Assembly (NCBI RefSeq): GCF_900100185.1
Contig: NZ_FNEN01000004.1
Span: 1-64,000 of the forward strand
DNA: 64,000 nt
Direction of reading: 5' to 3'
Source of the DNA: Natribacillus halophilus
GTDB lineage: Bacteria; Bacillota; Bacilli; Bacillales; Marinococcaceae
The notes beneath the pieces are model-generated. The model saw only the letters and a program-made list of their open reading frames with translations. It had not been told where the DNA came from and did not search any database. The stretch's first letter is position 1; each line of letters starts with the position of its first letter. The position numbers and the translations under genes were made by a program. Positions 53,811 to 62,824 of the stretch are shown here, piece by piece.

Positions 53811-54632
53811 CTATTTTTTATCCTGAATATATACTTGTTGCGGGACCGGGATTTCGATGCCGGCCTCATCGAGCGCTTCCTTGCTTGCCTGGAGAAGCTT
53901 GCGTTTCATTCCCCACTGTTGCAAGTTCTCGGTATAAGCAAGAATGCGAATCTTAACGTCGTATTCGTCAATCGATCCGACGCCGAGAACATCAGGTCCT
54001 TCGAGGATCGCATCTTCTTCCTCGGCCAAACGGTCGCAAGCCTCCTGTAGCACTTTCATGGCTTCACTGATATTTTCATTGAAGGAAATGCCTATATCGA
54101 CGAGGGCTTCCATGCTTCCACGTGAATGGTTGCTGACGCTGGTGATATTACGGTTGGGAATAAAATGCAGTGTACCATCGAATGCGCGAAGGCGAGTCGT
54201 TCGTAAACCAACCTCTTCGACAATGCCATCCAGTTCTGCCACCGTGACGTAATCTTCGACATCGATTTGCTTTTCCAGTAACAAAAAGAAGCCGGTGACG
54301 ACGTCGCTCACCAGTCCCTGTGCTCCAAATCCGATGGCCAAACCGACGACACCGGCGCTCGCGAGCATAGGTCCGATCGGAAGATTGAAGATCCCGAAAA
54401 CGACGACGATCAAAATAAACAATAAAGTGTAAGTTAAAACGCTTGTGCTTAATTTTTCCAGCGTTTGTGTACGATTGGCGTTCATTTTGCGTTTTTCCTG
54501 CAACCGACGAAATGACCGAGTGATCATCGACTTGCCGATCGAGCGGGCGATGAGATAACCGATGAATGCGAGCAAGAGTTGTCCGATGACAACCAACGCT
54601 GGCCCCAGGAAATCATCCAGTAAAAAATCCAT
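53811..54632 (-). CDS. MscS-family mechanosensitive channel (short form, YkuT-like)
   Basis: 273 residues from ATG 54630-54632 (AAAGGAG 11 nt upstream). Three helices, with pore helix MLASAGVVGLAIGFGAQGLV then SDVVTGFFLLLEKQIDVEDY, then the beta and C-terminal cage domains. Length matches B. subtilis YkuT, which also sits near ykuQ-ykuR. Emergency solute release valve. Confidence 0.92.
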   Translation of the reverse strand: MDFLLDDFLGPALVVIGQLLLAFIGYLIARSIGKSMITRSFRRLQEKRKMNANRTQTLEKLSTSVLTYTLLFILIVVVFGIFNLPIGPMLASAGVVGLAIGFGAQGLVSDVVTGFFLLLEKQIDVEDYVTVAELDGIVEEVGLRTTRLRAFDGTLHFIPNRNITSVSNHSRGSMEALVDIGISFNENISEAMKVLQEACDRLAEEEDAILEGPDVLGVGSIDEYDVKIRILAYTENLQQWGMKRKLLQASKEALDEAGIEIPVPQQVYIQDKK

Positions 54633-54774
54633 GCCTTTATTCACTCCTTTATATCCATGAACCGGAACAATTTTTGTAACGTTGAGTAGTATAACATATT
54701 GTCATATCTTGCTGAAGGAAAATGTAGGTTTTTCTGTCGATTCAAGATACTTTTATGGGAAAAGGGTGGTATCC

Positions 54775-55233
54775 ATGGGTTTACCGTTGGGAATGTCCAT
54801 TCCCCGTATGGATGAAGTAACCGAGTGGCTCAATCCTTATACCGAAAAACGAAACCGATGGACGTTGATTCATTTTTGGTCGCTCAGTTGTGAAACGTCG
54901 CGGCTCGAACTTCCGGAAGCGGGGGATATGTTCGGAAAGTACGCTTATAATGTTCAGTGTGTATCCATTCACGTCCCCAACAGAAATGATGATCGGAATC
55001 CCTATGAGGTAAGAGCTGTTGCCGCACGGGCCGGTATCAATGTTCCCCTCGGTATGGACGGGGAGCAGTATATCGCTAGCGCTTTCAGCGTTCGGAAGCT
55101 CCCGGCCTATTATCTTTTTGATGGGAGAGATCGACTTCTCCATGTGCAGGAAGGAAAGATCAACATAGATGTGCTGCAAAGCTATCTGAATAAAGAAAAC
55201 TTGGCTTATCGCCAAGCCTGGCGAAAGCCTTAG
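54775..55233 (+). CDS. YkuV-like thioredoxin-fold protein lacking the second active-site Cys
   Basis: 152 residues from ATG 54775 (AAAGGGTGG upstream). WTLIHFWSLSCETSRLELPE aligns with the thiol-disulfide oxidoreductase YkuV, where WSISCHLC is expected: here only the first Cys remains (C-E-T-S). KLPAYYLFDGRDRLLHVQEG holds the cis-Pro. The last 14 or so residues (NKENLAYRQAWRKP) are encoded by repeat copy E, so the native C-terminus has been replaced. Either a monothiol enzyme or a decaying gene. Confidence 0.8.
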   Translation: MGLPLGMSIPRMDEVTEWLNPYTEKRNRWTLIHFWSLSCETSRLELPEAGDMFGKYAYNVQCVSIHVPNRNDDRNPYEVRAVAARAGINVPLGMDGEQYIASAFSVRKLPAYYLFDGRDRLLHVQEGKINIDVLQSYLNKENLAYRQAWRKP

Positions 55234-55275
55234 TTGCACTTATGCATGACAAGAAAGCTATACTTTCTTGTCTGC
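55191..55275 (-). repeat. Double-hairpin repeat, copy E (85-bp type, inverted)
   Basis: TAAAGAAAACTTGGCTTATC, CGAAAGCCTTAGTTGCACTT, ending CTTTCTTGTCTGC. Shorter second hairpin than in A-D. Overlaps the 3' end of the YkuV-like gene by 43 bp. Confidence 0.92.
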
Positions 55276-55282
55276 TAAATAA

Positions 55283-55309
55283 AGCAAGCGAAAGAGGCTT
55301 CCGCTTGCT
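55283..55309 (-). terminator. Terminator after rnjA
   Basis: AGCAAGCG / CGCTTGCT stem, followed on the minus strand by TTATTTA; directly past the rnjA stop. Confidence 0.75.
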
Positions 55310-55311
55310 CG

Positions 55312-56979
55312 TTATACTTCCATGATGATGGGCAAAATCATCGGTTTTCGTTTTGTTTTTTCATACAGGAAGGGGTTCAGCAATTCGATAATTTCATTTT
55401 TGATCTCCGACCATTGGGAGGTTTGGCGTTTCATGAGCTCGGCGATGTGTCTGTCCAGCATTTTTTGGGCGTCGTGGATGAGATGGCTGGACTCGCGCAT
55501 GTAAACGAATCCTCTTGAGATAATATCAGGGCCTGCGGCCACTTTGAAGTTCTTCATATCGATGCTTACGACGACGACGACGAGCCCCTCTTCCGAGAGT
55601 ATGCGCCGGTCCCGCAAGACGATATTGCCGATGTCACCGATCCCGTTCCCGTCGACATAAATGGTGCCGGAAGGCACTTTGCCGACTTTTTTGGCTTCGT
55701 TGTTTTTAAGGGCGAGCACTTCACCGATTTCCATGATGAAGATACGATCTTCGGGGATGCCGCAATCTACGGCCAGTTTTTTATGATTGACGAGCATCCG
55801 GTATTCGCCGTGAATCGGGAAAAAATATTTCGGTTTCATGAGACTTAACATCAATTTTTGCTCTTGCTGTCCGCCGTGTCCCGACGTGTGGATATCATTC
55901 AGGGGGCCGTGGATGACGTTGGCACCGGCCCGGAACAATTGATTGATAATTTTGTTCACACTCAGGGCATTTCCGGGGATCGGCGAACTGGAAAACACAA
56001 CTGTATCCCCCGGGATAATTTGAATCTGGCGATGGGTGCCGTGGGCAATTCTTGAGAGTGCGGCCATCGGTTCGCCCTGACTGCCTGTACAGAGAATCGT
56101 CAATTCATTGTCGGGCAACCGGTTGATTTGGCTATTGTCAATAAACGTATCCTTGGGCGCGCGAATATAGCCGAGTTCCTGGCCGATGGTAATGGCTGAC
56201 TCCATGCTGCGCCCAAACACGGCAATTTTTCGCCCGTAGGTGACCGCGGATTCAACGACTTGCTGCAGACGATGAATGTTGGAAGCAAACGTCGCGAAAA
56301 TAACCCGGCCTTCCACTTCCCGGAAAATATTGTTGATGCTGTCGCCGACTTTTCTCTCCGGCATCGTAAAATCAGGCACTTCACTGTTTGTGCTGTCCGA
56401 CAACAGACAAAGCACCCCTTCTTCGCCGAGCTTGGCCATCTTGGTCAGGTTGGCCGGTTCGCCCACCGGGGTGAAATCAAATTTAAAGTCGCCGGTGTGG
56501 ACGATATTTCCTTCCGGGGTGTGAACGACGATACCCAAAGAATCAGGGATGCTGTGGGTGGTACGGAAAAAAGAAACCGATGTGTGCTTAAACGTAATAA
56601 CGTCGTCTTCATCCAGTTCTTTCAGCACCGTTCGCCGCAGTAAACCGTGTTCTTCAAGCTTTCCGCGCAAGAGGCCAATCGCCAGTTTTCCGCCGTAGAC
56701 GGGAATGTTAATTTCCCGTAATAAATAAGGGATACCGCCGATATGGTCTTCGTGGCCGTGCGTCAGAAAAACGCCTTTTATTTTGTCGGCGTTTCGGGAT
56801 AGATACGAGTAATCTGGAATGACGTAATCAATGCCGAGCAATTCATCTTCCGGAAACATGATTCCTGCATCAATAATAATGATTTCGTCTTTATATTCAA
56901 CGGCATACGTATTCTTGCCGATTTCACCAAGCCCTCCGAGGGCGAAAATGGCAATCTGGTCAGTTTGTAATTGTTTCAT
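55312..56979 (-). CDS. rnjA: Ribonuclease J1
   Basis: 555 residues. Metallo-beta-lactamase/beta-CASP core: [17 protein letters not shown] (HxHxDH), [42 protein letters not shown] and [12 protein letters not shown], then a C-terminal domain of about 100 residues. 5'-3' exo/endoribonuclease central to mRNA decay and rRNA maturation. Start ATG directly abuts the rpoY stop (TAGATG), so the two are translationally coupled. Confidence 0.97.
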   Translation of the reverse strand: MKQLQTDQIAIFALGGLGEIGKNTYAVEYKDEIIIIDAGIMFPEDELLGIDYVIPDYSYLSRNADKIKGVFLTHGHEDHIGGIPYLLREINIPVYGGKLAIGLLRGKLEEHGLLRRTVLKELDEDDVITFKHTSVSFFRTTHSIPDSLGIVVHTPEGNIVHTGDFKFDFTPVGEPANLTKMAKLGEEGVLCLLSDSTNSEVPDFTMPERKVGDSINNIFREVEGRVIFATFASNIHRLQQVVESAVTYGRKIAVFGRSMESAITIGQELGYIRAPKDTFIDNSQINRLPDNELTILCTGSQGEPMAALSRIAHGTHRQIQIIPGDTVVFSSSPIPGNALSVNKIINQLFRAGANVIHGPLNDIHTSGHGGQQEQKLMLSLMKPKYFFPIHGEYRMLVNHKKLAVDCGIPEDRIFIMEIGEVLALKNNEAKKVGKVPSGTIYVDGNGIGDIGNIVLRDRRILSEEGLVVVVVSIDMKNFKVAAGPDIISRGFVYMRESSHLIHDAQKMLDRHIAELMKRQTSQWSEIKNEIIELLNPFLYEKTKRKPMILPIIMEV

Positions 56980-57189
56980 CTATCTTTTCTCCACCTTAAA
57001 GTCTTCGCTGCGTTGTTCATATTTAAGATGAGCATCCGATAATCCCTGGACAAGCTCGATGTTGATATAGTCGTCAGCAAGTTTTTTTCGTACTTCTCTT
57101 TCATTTTCGGCTTCAATAAAAAGGGTTCGTGTTTCGTCCCGAACCGGCATTTCATCAAAATTCGGTTGATACAATACTTTAAAAATCAC
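56980..57189 (-). CDS. rpoY: RNA polymerase epsilon subunit
   Basis: 69 residues from GTG 57187-57189 (GGAGA about 9 nt upstream): IFKVLYQPNFDEMPVRDETR, then TLFIEAENEREVRKKLADDY and YEQRSEDFKVEKR. Small firmicute RNA polymerase subunit, protecting against phage-like inhibition in its structure and always paired with rnjA. Leftward operon with rnjA. Confidence 0.94.
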   Translation of the reverse strand: MIFKVLYQPNFDEMPVRDETRTLFIEAENEREVRKKLADDYINIELVQGLSDAHLKYEQRSEDFKVEKR

Positions 57190-57225
57190 TAAACATTCTC
57201 TCCTTAACAATCGTTTTTTCTCAGC

Positions 57226-57268
57226 AGCAAAAGACAGGTGAAATCCTGCGATTCACCCTGCTTTTGCT
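57226..57268. other. Long interrupted hairpin upstream of rpoY
   Basis: AGCAAAAG (57226) / CTTTTGCT (57261) outer stem and GGTGAA / TTCACC inner stem with a short loop. Located 37 bp upstream of the rpoY start, probably in its leader. Confidence 0.6.
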
Positions 57269-57304
57269 TTTACAAATTGGGTTCCGTTCGTGTCAGAGCC
57301 TTCA

Positions 57305-57373
57305 GTATGCATCTTTTTCTGCGTCATTATTACATGCTCGGCGGGATCATAATGACAGAGGGCTTATGCATAC
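57305..57373. other. Nested palindrome in the rpoY/ykrA intergenic region
   Basis: Outer arms GTATGCAT (57305-57312) / ATGCATAC (57366-57373), inner arms GTCATTAT (57323-57330) / ATAATGAC (57349-57356), all perfect. Symmetric internal loops of 10 and 9 nt. No coding role apparent. Short frames at 57238-57588 and 57601-57804 are not convincing genes. Confidence 0.7.
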
Positions 57374-57707
57374 ATAGAAGTCGACTCTGCATACAGTTAT
57401 TCCATTGTAGCTTACTTTTTGATAGAAAGCAAACGATTGTAAAGGTTTGCCAATTGATTGAATTTTTTAAGTACGAATGGAACGTTGTTTGGGGAGTAAA
57501 GAACGATAGCGCTTACGCAATCGTTTTCGCAATTTTTTCAGCATGTGATATCCCTCCTGCTCTCTTTATTTTTAGCGTGTGTAGATAGCGCCTGAAATGT
57601 GTGAGTAAATTGATGGAAGAAAATCGGGCTTACACTTTTTTACTTTTCAAGTCAGGCCGCTTACGACATAATGGTGGTATAGACATTAAAGGAGAAGGAG
57701 TAGCCGT

Positions 57708-58478
57708 ATGGATAAGAAATTGGTCTTTTTTGATATTGATGGCACGCTTTATGATGACGAAAAGACGGTGCCTTATGCGACCGAAAAAGCGATTGAAACG
57801 TTAAAGGAAAGGGGACATGAAGTAGCGATCGCGACGGGAAGGGCTCCGTTTATGTTTGAGAGCCTTCGTCAAGCATTTGACATTGATACGTACGTGAGTT
57901 TTAATGGGTCATACGTTGTCGTGGCAGGGGAAGTGGTGCTAGCCAGATCATTGCAACAAGAAGCATTGGCCGCCCTGCACGAAGCTGCGAGCGACGATCA
58001 ACATGTCATGGTGTTCATGGACCACGAGGGTGCCATCACCGATGTTGAGAATCATTCCCGAATTGCGCAATGTCTGGGCGAACTGAATATGGACTATCCC
58101 CCAATAAGTCTTAAGCGGCCCGAAGGGGATATCTATCAGGCACTGCTGTTTACGGAGGAAAATGAACCATTTTCGTATGATCATTATCGTGATTTTAATT
58201 TCGTACGTTGGCATAAATTTTCCGTGGATGTTCTGCCGGCGGGCGGGTCAAAAGCAAAAGGGGTACAGAAAGCTGCGGACATTCTGGATGTGGATATTCA
58301 GGATACGCTCGCATTCGGTGACGCCTTGAACGATATAGAGATGCTCGAGCTTGTAGGGACAGGCGTGGCCATGGGCAACGCTTTGGCAGCAACAAAAGCA
58401 GCGGCGGATTTTACCACGGCGGCCGTTGATGAAGAAGGAATCGCCAAAGGGTTGAAGAAACTGGGGCTTTTATCATAG
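57708..58478 (+). CDS. HAD-superfamily Cof-type sugar/flavin phosphatase (YkrA-like)
   Basis: 256 residues. FFDIDGTLYDDEKTVP (nucleophile D-x-D-G-T), IATGRAPFMFESL, Lys in GSKAKGVQKA and FGDALNDIEMLELVGTGVAM (motif IV) are intact; a C2 cap of the Cof type sits between. AAAGGAGAAGG before ATG. B. subtilis has ykrA at the same position. Substrate undefined. Confidence 0.93.
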   Translation: MDKKLVFFDIDGTLYDDEKTVPYATEKAIETLKERGHEVAIATGRAPFMFESLRQAFDIDTYVSFNGSYVVVAGEVVLARSLQQEALAALHEAASDDQHVMVFMDHEGAITDVENHSRIAQCLGELNMDYPPISLKRPEGDIYQALLFTEENEPFSYDHYRDFNFVRWHKFSVDVLPAGGSKAKGVQKAADILDVDIQDTLAFGDALNDIEMLELVGTGVAMGNALAATKAAADFTTAAVDEEGIAKGLKKLGLLS

Positions 58479-58483
58479 TTGGC

Positions 58484-58512
58484 GAAAGGGGCCGAAGCAG
58501 GCTCCTTTCGTT
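58484..58512. terminator. Bidirectional terminator between ykrA-like gene and def
   Basis: CGAAAGGGGCC / GGCTCCTTTCG stem, T run on the + side and TTT on the other, between converging genes. Confidence 0.85.
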
Positions 58513-59064
58513 TTAAATAGTAGGTGCGGGTGCCGGTTTTTTATACGGGCCGGTGTAGTCTTCAATACGATCGTAGAACATGACACCGTTCAAGTGATCG
58601 ATCTCATGCTGGACGACGATTGCAGGCAATCCTCGGAGCCGTAATGTGACTTCCCCGTCTTCCAGGGTGTACGCGCGTAGTTTTAAACGGGCATACCGCG
58701 GTACAATGCCTTCAACCTCCCGATCTACCGAAAGGCAGCCCTCCCCGTTTTCCAGGTTGGTTTCTTCAACCGAATGACTGATAATCCGGGGATTGATGAA
58801 TCCGTAGCTGTGCAAACGTTCTTTTTCATCGCTGACATGCATGGCAAACATTCGCTTGGTGATCCCCAGTTGCGGAGCTGCAAGTCCGCTGCCCGGACGG
58901 AGCTCATATTTTTCTGCGATGTCCGGATCCTGACTATTGATAAGGAATTGTAACATGTCCTGTAACAAATCTTTTTCTTCTTTTGTCGGGGGAAGCTTTA
59001 CCTGTTCGGAAACTTCCCGGAGCACGGGGTTGCCCTCGCGTGCGATATCGTCCATCGTTATCAT
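58513..59064 (-). CDS. def: Peptide deformylase
   Basis: 183 residues from ATG 59062-59064 (AAAGGAGG 9 nt upstream; the longer frame to 59106 is unlikely). Zinc/iron site motifs GSGLAAPQLG, ENGEGCLSVDR and VVQHEIDHLNGVMF all present. Removes the N-formyl group from nascent proteins. Insert sequence between the first and second motif and length fit the type-2 Gram-positive form (YkrB). Confidence 0.96.
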   Translation of the reverse strand: MITMDDIAREGNPVLREVSEQVKLPPTKEEKDLLQDMLQFLINSQDPDIAEKYELRPGSGLAAPQLGITKRMFAMHVSDEKERLHSYGFINPRIISHSVEETNLENGEGCLSVDREVEGIVPRYARLKLRAYTLEDGEVTLRLRGLPAIVVQHEIDHLNGVMFYDRIEDYTGPYKKPAPAPTI

Positions 59065-59148
59065 AACGATGCGCCTCCTTTTGCGGACTGGTGTTTGGTG
59101 AGGCACAGACGGAGGCTATTCGTCAAAGCTTCCTTTTGCCTTTACTTT

Positions 59149-59233
59149 GCAGATAAGAAAGTATAACTTTCTTATCATGCATAAGTGCAGCTAAGGCTTT
59201 CGCCAGGCTTGGCGATAAGCCAAGTTTTCTTTA
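59149..59233 (+). repeat. Double-hairpin repeat, copy F (85-bp type)
   Basis: GCAGATAAGAAAGTATAAC, ATAAGTGCAGCTAAGGCTTT, CGCCAGGCTTGGCGATAAGC, to TTTTCTTTA. Between def and a small YjcZ gene. Confidence 0.92.
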
Positions 59234-59302
59234 TGCTTTTAGTATAGCAGATGATATCGATTCACAAAAGCCCATGGCCCACGGCCCACGTTCAGACAGA
59301 AG

Positions 59303-59337
59303 GAAAAAACACTCTGCCGGAAAAGCAGAGTGTTTTC
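59303..59337 (-). terminator. Terminator of the second YjcZ gene
   Basis: AAAACACTCTGC / GCAGAGTGTTTT stem; A/T runs on both sides. Confidence 0.88.
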
Positions 59338-59339
59338 CA

Positions 59340-59480
59340 TTATTTTTTATCGGGTGTATACGCGGCTCCGACAATAATGAGCAGGATGAAGAGGACGACG
59401 ATGAGCGCGAAGCCCCCGCCTTTTTGCCCGCCATAGCCGCCATGGTAGCCGCCATAGCCTCCACCGTAACCATAAGACAT
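59340..59480 (-). CDS. YjcZ-family sporulation-associated small membrane protein (second copy)
   Basis: 46 residues: [20 protein letters not shown], then [20 protein letters not shown] and YTPDKK. Same membrane core as the copy at 22091-22210, with a longer Gly/Tyr head. AGGAGG precedes the start. Too short for a default gene finder. Confidence 0.88.
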   Translation of the reverse strand: MSYGYGGGYGGYHGGYGGQKGGGFALIVVLFILLIIVGAAYTPDKK

Positions 59481-59659
59481 GAATAATCCTCCTTTGATTT
59501 TAACGCTTTCTTGAGCGTTTACCCTACAGCTTATGCGAAAAAAATGAACGCGTTTGGTTAAACACCCAATTCAGGGGCATGAACTTTTTTGCAACCGTTT
59601 ACCATTTCCTAGTATGATGGTGGCGGATGGAAAGATCATGTAAACGAGGGGGTTGATCG

Positions 59660-60307
59660 GTGAAAACATGGACGATCGCTTTAGGATTCATGATACTCTG
59701 CCTGCTTACAGCTTGCGGTGAACGGCCTGAGGAGAGCATGCAAATGCATCTGGAGAGGGCCGTGGAACTGGAAGAGGCATTTGTAAATCAACAAGAGCCT
59801 CTCCTCGCGGCAGAAGAAGAGGAAAATGAACGATTTGAAGACATGCTGGCATCGGGATTGTCGGACATGGATGACATCGATACACTCGTTTCCGAAGCGG
59901 TTACATATGTCGAGGAGCGGGAAGAACACCTGGAGACGGAAAGGGAAAGTCTTGCTCAGGCCTACGCGGAGGTTGAAGAGGCGGCAACCTATGTCCCTGG
60001 GCTCGAAAATGAACAGATCCGGGAACAGGCCCAAACATTGCTGGGCCTTATGGAACAGCGGTATGAAGCCCATAATGACTTATATGAAGCATATACACAG
60101 GCTATTGAATTGGACCGGGAGCTTTATGGACTTTTTTCCGATGAGGAACTGGCCTTTGCAGATCTGGAAAACCAAATCGATGCCATTAATGACAAATACG
60201 AGACCGTCGAACATCACAGAGACATCTTCAACGAGCACACCGCAAGTTTTAATGAAGAAAAAGAAGCTTTCTACACGATGGCCGGGTTAATGAATGCGTC
60301 TGAGTAG
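59660..60307 (+). CDS. ykyA: YkyA-type putative cell-wall-binding lipoprotein
   Basis: 215 residues from GTG. Lipobox LLTAC at about 15-19, then an all-helical domain: EEAFVNQQEPLLAAEEEENE, LGLMEQRYEAHNDLYEAYTQ, and IDAINDKYETVEHHRDIFNE. In Bacillus ykyA lies between def and pdhA, as here. A second, more acidic copy is at 18237-18887. Confidence 0.9.
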   Translation: MKTWTIALGFMILCLLTACGERPEESMQMHLERAVELEEAFVNQQEPLLAAEEEENERFEDMLASGLSDMDDIDTLVSEAVTYVEEREEHLETERESLAQAYAEVEEAATYVPGLENEQIREQAQTLLGLMEQRYEAHNDLYEAYTQAIELDRELYGLFSDEELAFADLENQIDAINDKYETVEHHRDIFNEHTASFNEEKEAFYTMAGLMNASE

Positions 60308-60605
60308 GCTATGTGCTTTTCTGTTATATTAATACCGACGAAAATGAACGCATTGATGTATAACAGAATCTATGTCCTGGAAGCGGGATTTAATCCTTTA
60401 ATCATAAGCATTGACGGATCAAATGCCAGTAATGTAGACTTAATTTAAAATGATTGTATCAGTCATTTTTTATTAAATGTGAAACAGAAATGGTCGCCGA
60501 AAAAAAGATTGAAAACAAGCGTTTTCGGGTAATGTAAAGTATAAGCGCATGTCGAATGAGGGGGAGTGTTGTTATCTAAATGAAAGCTAATGAGCGCTTC
60601 GGCAA
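60308..60605. other. Intergenic region before the pdh operon
   Basis: About 300 bp without a gene. AAAATGA...TCATTTTTTATT at 60447-60473 is a weak terminator for ykyA. TTGAAA near 60509 followed by ATGTAA (17-bp spacing) or TATAAG is a weak promoter candidate for pdhA. Repeat G follows. Confidence 0.4.
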
Positions 60606-60690
60606 TAAAGAAAACTTGGCTTATCGCCAAGCCTGGCGAAAGCCTTAGTTGCACTTATGCATGATAAGAAAGTTATACTTTCTTATCTGC
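60606..60690 (-). repeat. Double-hairpin repeat, copy G (85-bp type, inverted)
   Basis: TAAAGAAAACTTGGCTTATC to CTTTCTTATCTGC. Ends 30 bp before the pdhA ATG, so it lies in the pdh leader or displaces the promoter. Confidence 0.93.
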
Positions 60691-60714
60691 CAATGATTAG
60701 GAAGGAAGAGGTGA

Positions 60715-61785
<1,071 letters not shown>

Positions 61786-61787
61786 TT

Positions 61788-62765
61788 ATGGCAGAAATGA
61801 CAATGATACAAGCAATGACAGATGCCATGCGCGCGGAATTAAACAACGATGACAATGTTCTTCTTTTCGGGGAAGATGTCGGTTATTATGGCGGCGTCTT
61901 CCGGGCGACGGAAGGCTTGCAGAAAGAATTTGGTGAGGATCGTGTTTTCGATACACCTCTCGCCGAATCGGGTATCGGCGGATTGGCCATCGGCTTAGGG
62001 GTCACCGGTTTCCGTCCGATTATGGAGATACAGTTCGTCGGTTTCCTTTATGAAGTCATGGATGGTCTTGCCGGACAGATGTCACGCATGCACTACCGTA
62101 CGGGCGGGTATTACAACAGCCCCATTACGGTCCGTGCCCCCTTTGGCGGCGGTGTTAAGACCCCGGAGCTGCATCCTGACAGCCTCGAAGGGTTGATGGC
62201 GCAAACCCCGGGTATCCGTGTCGTTATTCCGTCGAACCCTTATGATGCAAAGGGTCTGCTCATCGCAGCGATCCGTTCGGATGACCCTGTCTTTTATCTG
62301 GAACATATGAAACTGTATCGTTCGTTAAAAGGCGATGTTCCCGAAGAGGCTTACACGGTTGACCTCGATAAGGCAGAGGTTAAAAGGGAAGGCAAAGACA
62401 TGACCCTGGTGGCTTATGGGGCGATGGTCCATTCCGCGTTAAAAGCGGCCGAGCAGCTCAGTGAAGACAATATCGAGGCTGAAGTCATCGATTTGCGTAC
62501 CGTAAGTCCTTTTGACGTTGAAACGATTGTCGAATCGGTCAAGAAAACAAACCGTGCCGTCGTCATCCAGGAAGCCCAGCGGCAAGCGGGTGTGGCCGCC
62601 AGCATTTCCGCGGAGATCAGCGAGCGTGCGATTCTTCATCTGGAAGCGCCCGTGGCCCGGGTCACCGCACCTGACACCGTCTATCCGTTTGCTTCTGATG
62701 AGGATGTTTGGCTGCCTGATCATGAAGATATCGTAACCAAAGCGAAAGAAACGTGGAATTTCTAG
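61788..62765 (+). CDS. pdhB: Pyruvate dehydrogenase E1 component, beta subunit
   Basis: 325 residues. [61 protein letters not shown] and [11 protein letters not shown] are characteristic; the last conserved block [17 protein letters not shown] closes the fold. Starts at ATG 61788, directly behind pdhA. pdhC follows after 59 bp. Confidence 0.96.
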   Translation: MAEMTMIQAMTDAMRAELNNDDNVLLFGEDVGYYGGVFRATEGLQKEFGEDRVFDTPLAESGIGGLAIGLGVTGFRPIMEIQFVGFLYEVMDGLAGQMSRMHYRTGGYYNSPITVRAPFGGGVKTPELHPDSLEGLMAQTPGIRVVIPSNPYDAKGLLIAAIRSDDPVFYLEHMKLYRSLKGDVPEEAYTVDLDKAEVKREGKDMTLVAYGAMVHSALKAAEQLSEDNIEAEVIDLRTVSPFDVETIVESVKKTNRAVVIQEAQRQAGVAASISAEISERAILHLEAPVARVTAPDTVYPFASDEDVWLPDHEDIVTKAKETWNF

Positions 62766-62824
62766 AAACGTGAAGCAAACAGCGATCCCCATAAGAGGGG
62801 GATCACGATAAAGGAGGTCTGACA

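Noticed and set aside
57238-57804. Frames between rpoY and the HAD gene
   Set aside because: They cross the palindromes and the promoter region of the HAD gene and lack starts with ribosome sites.
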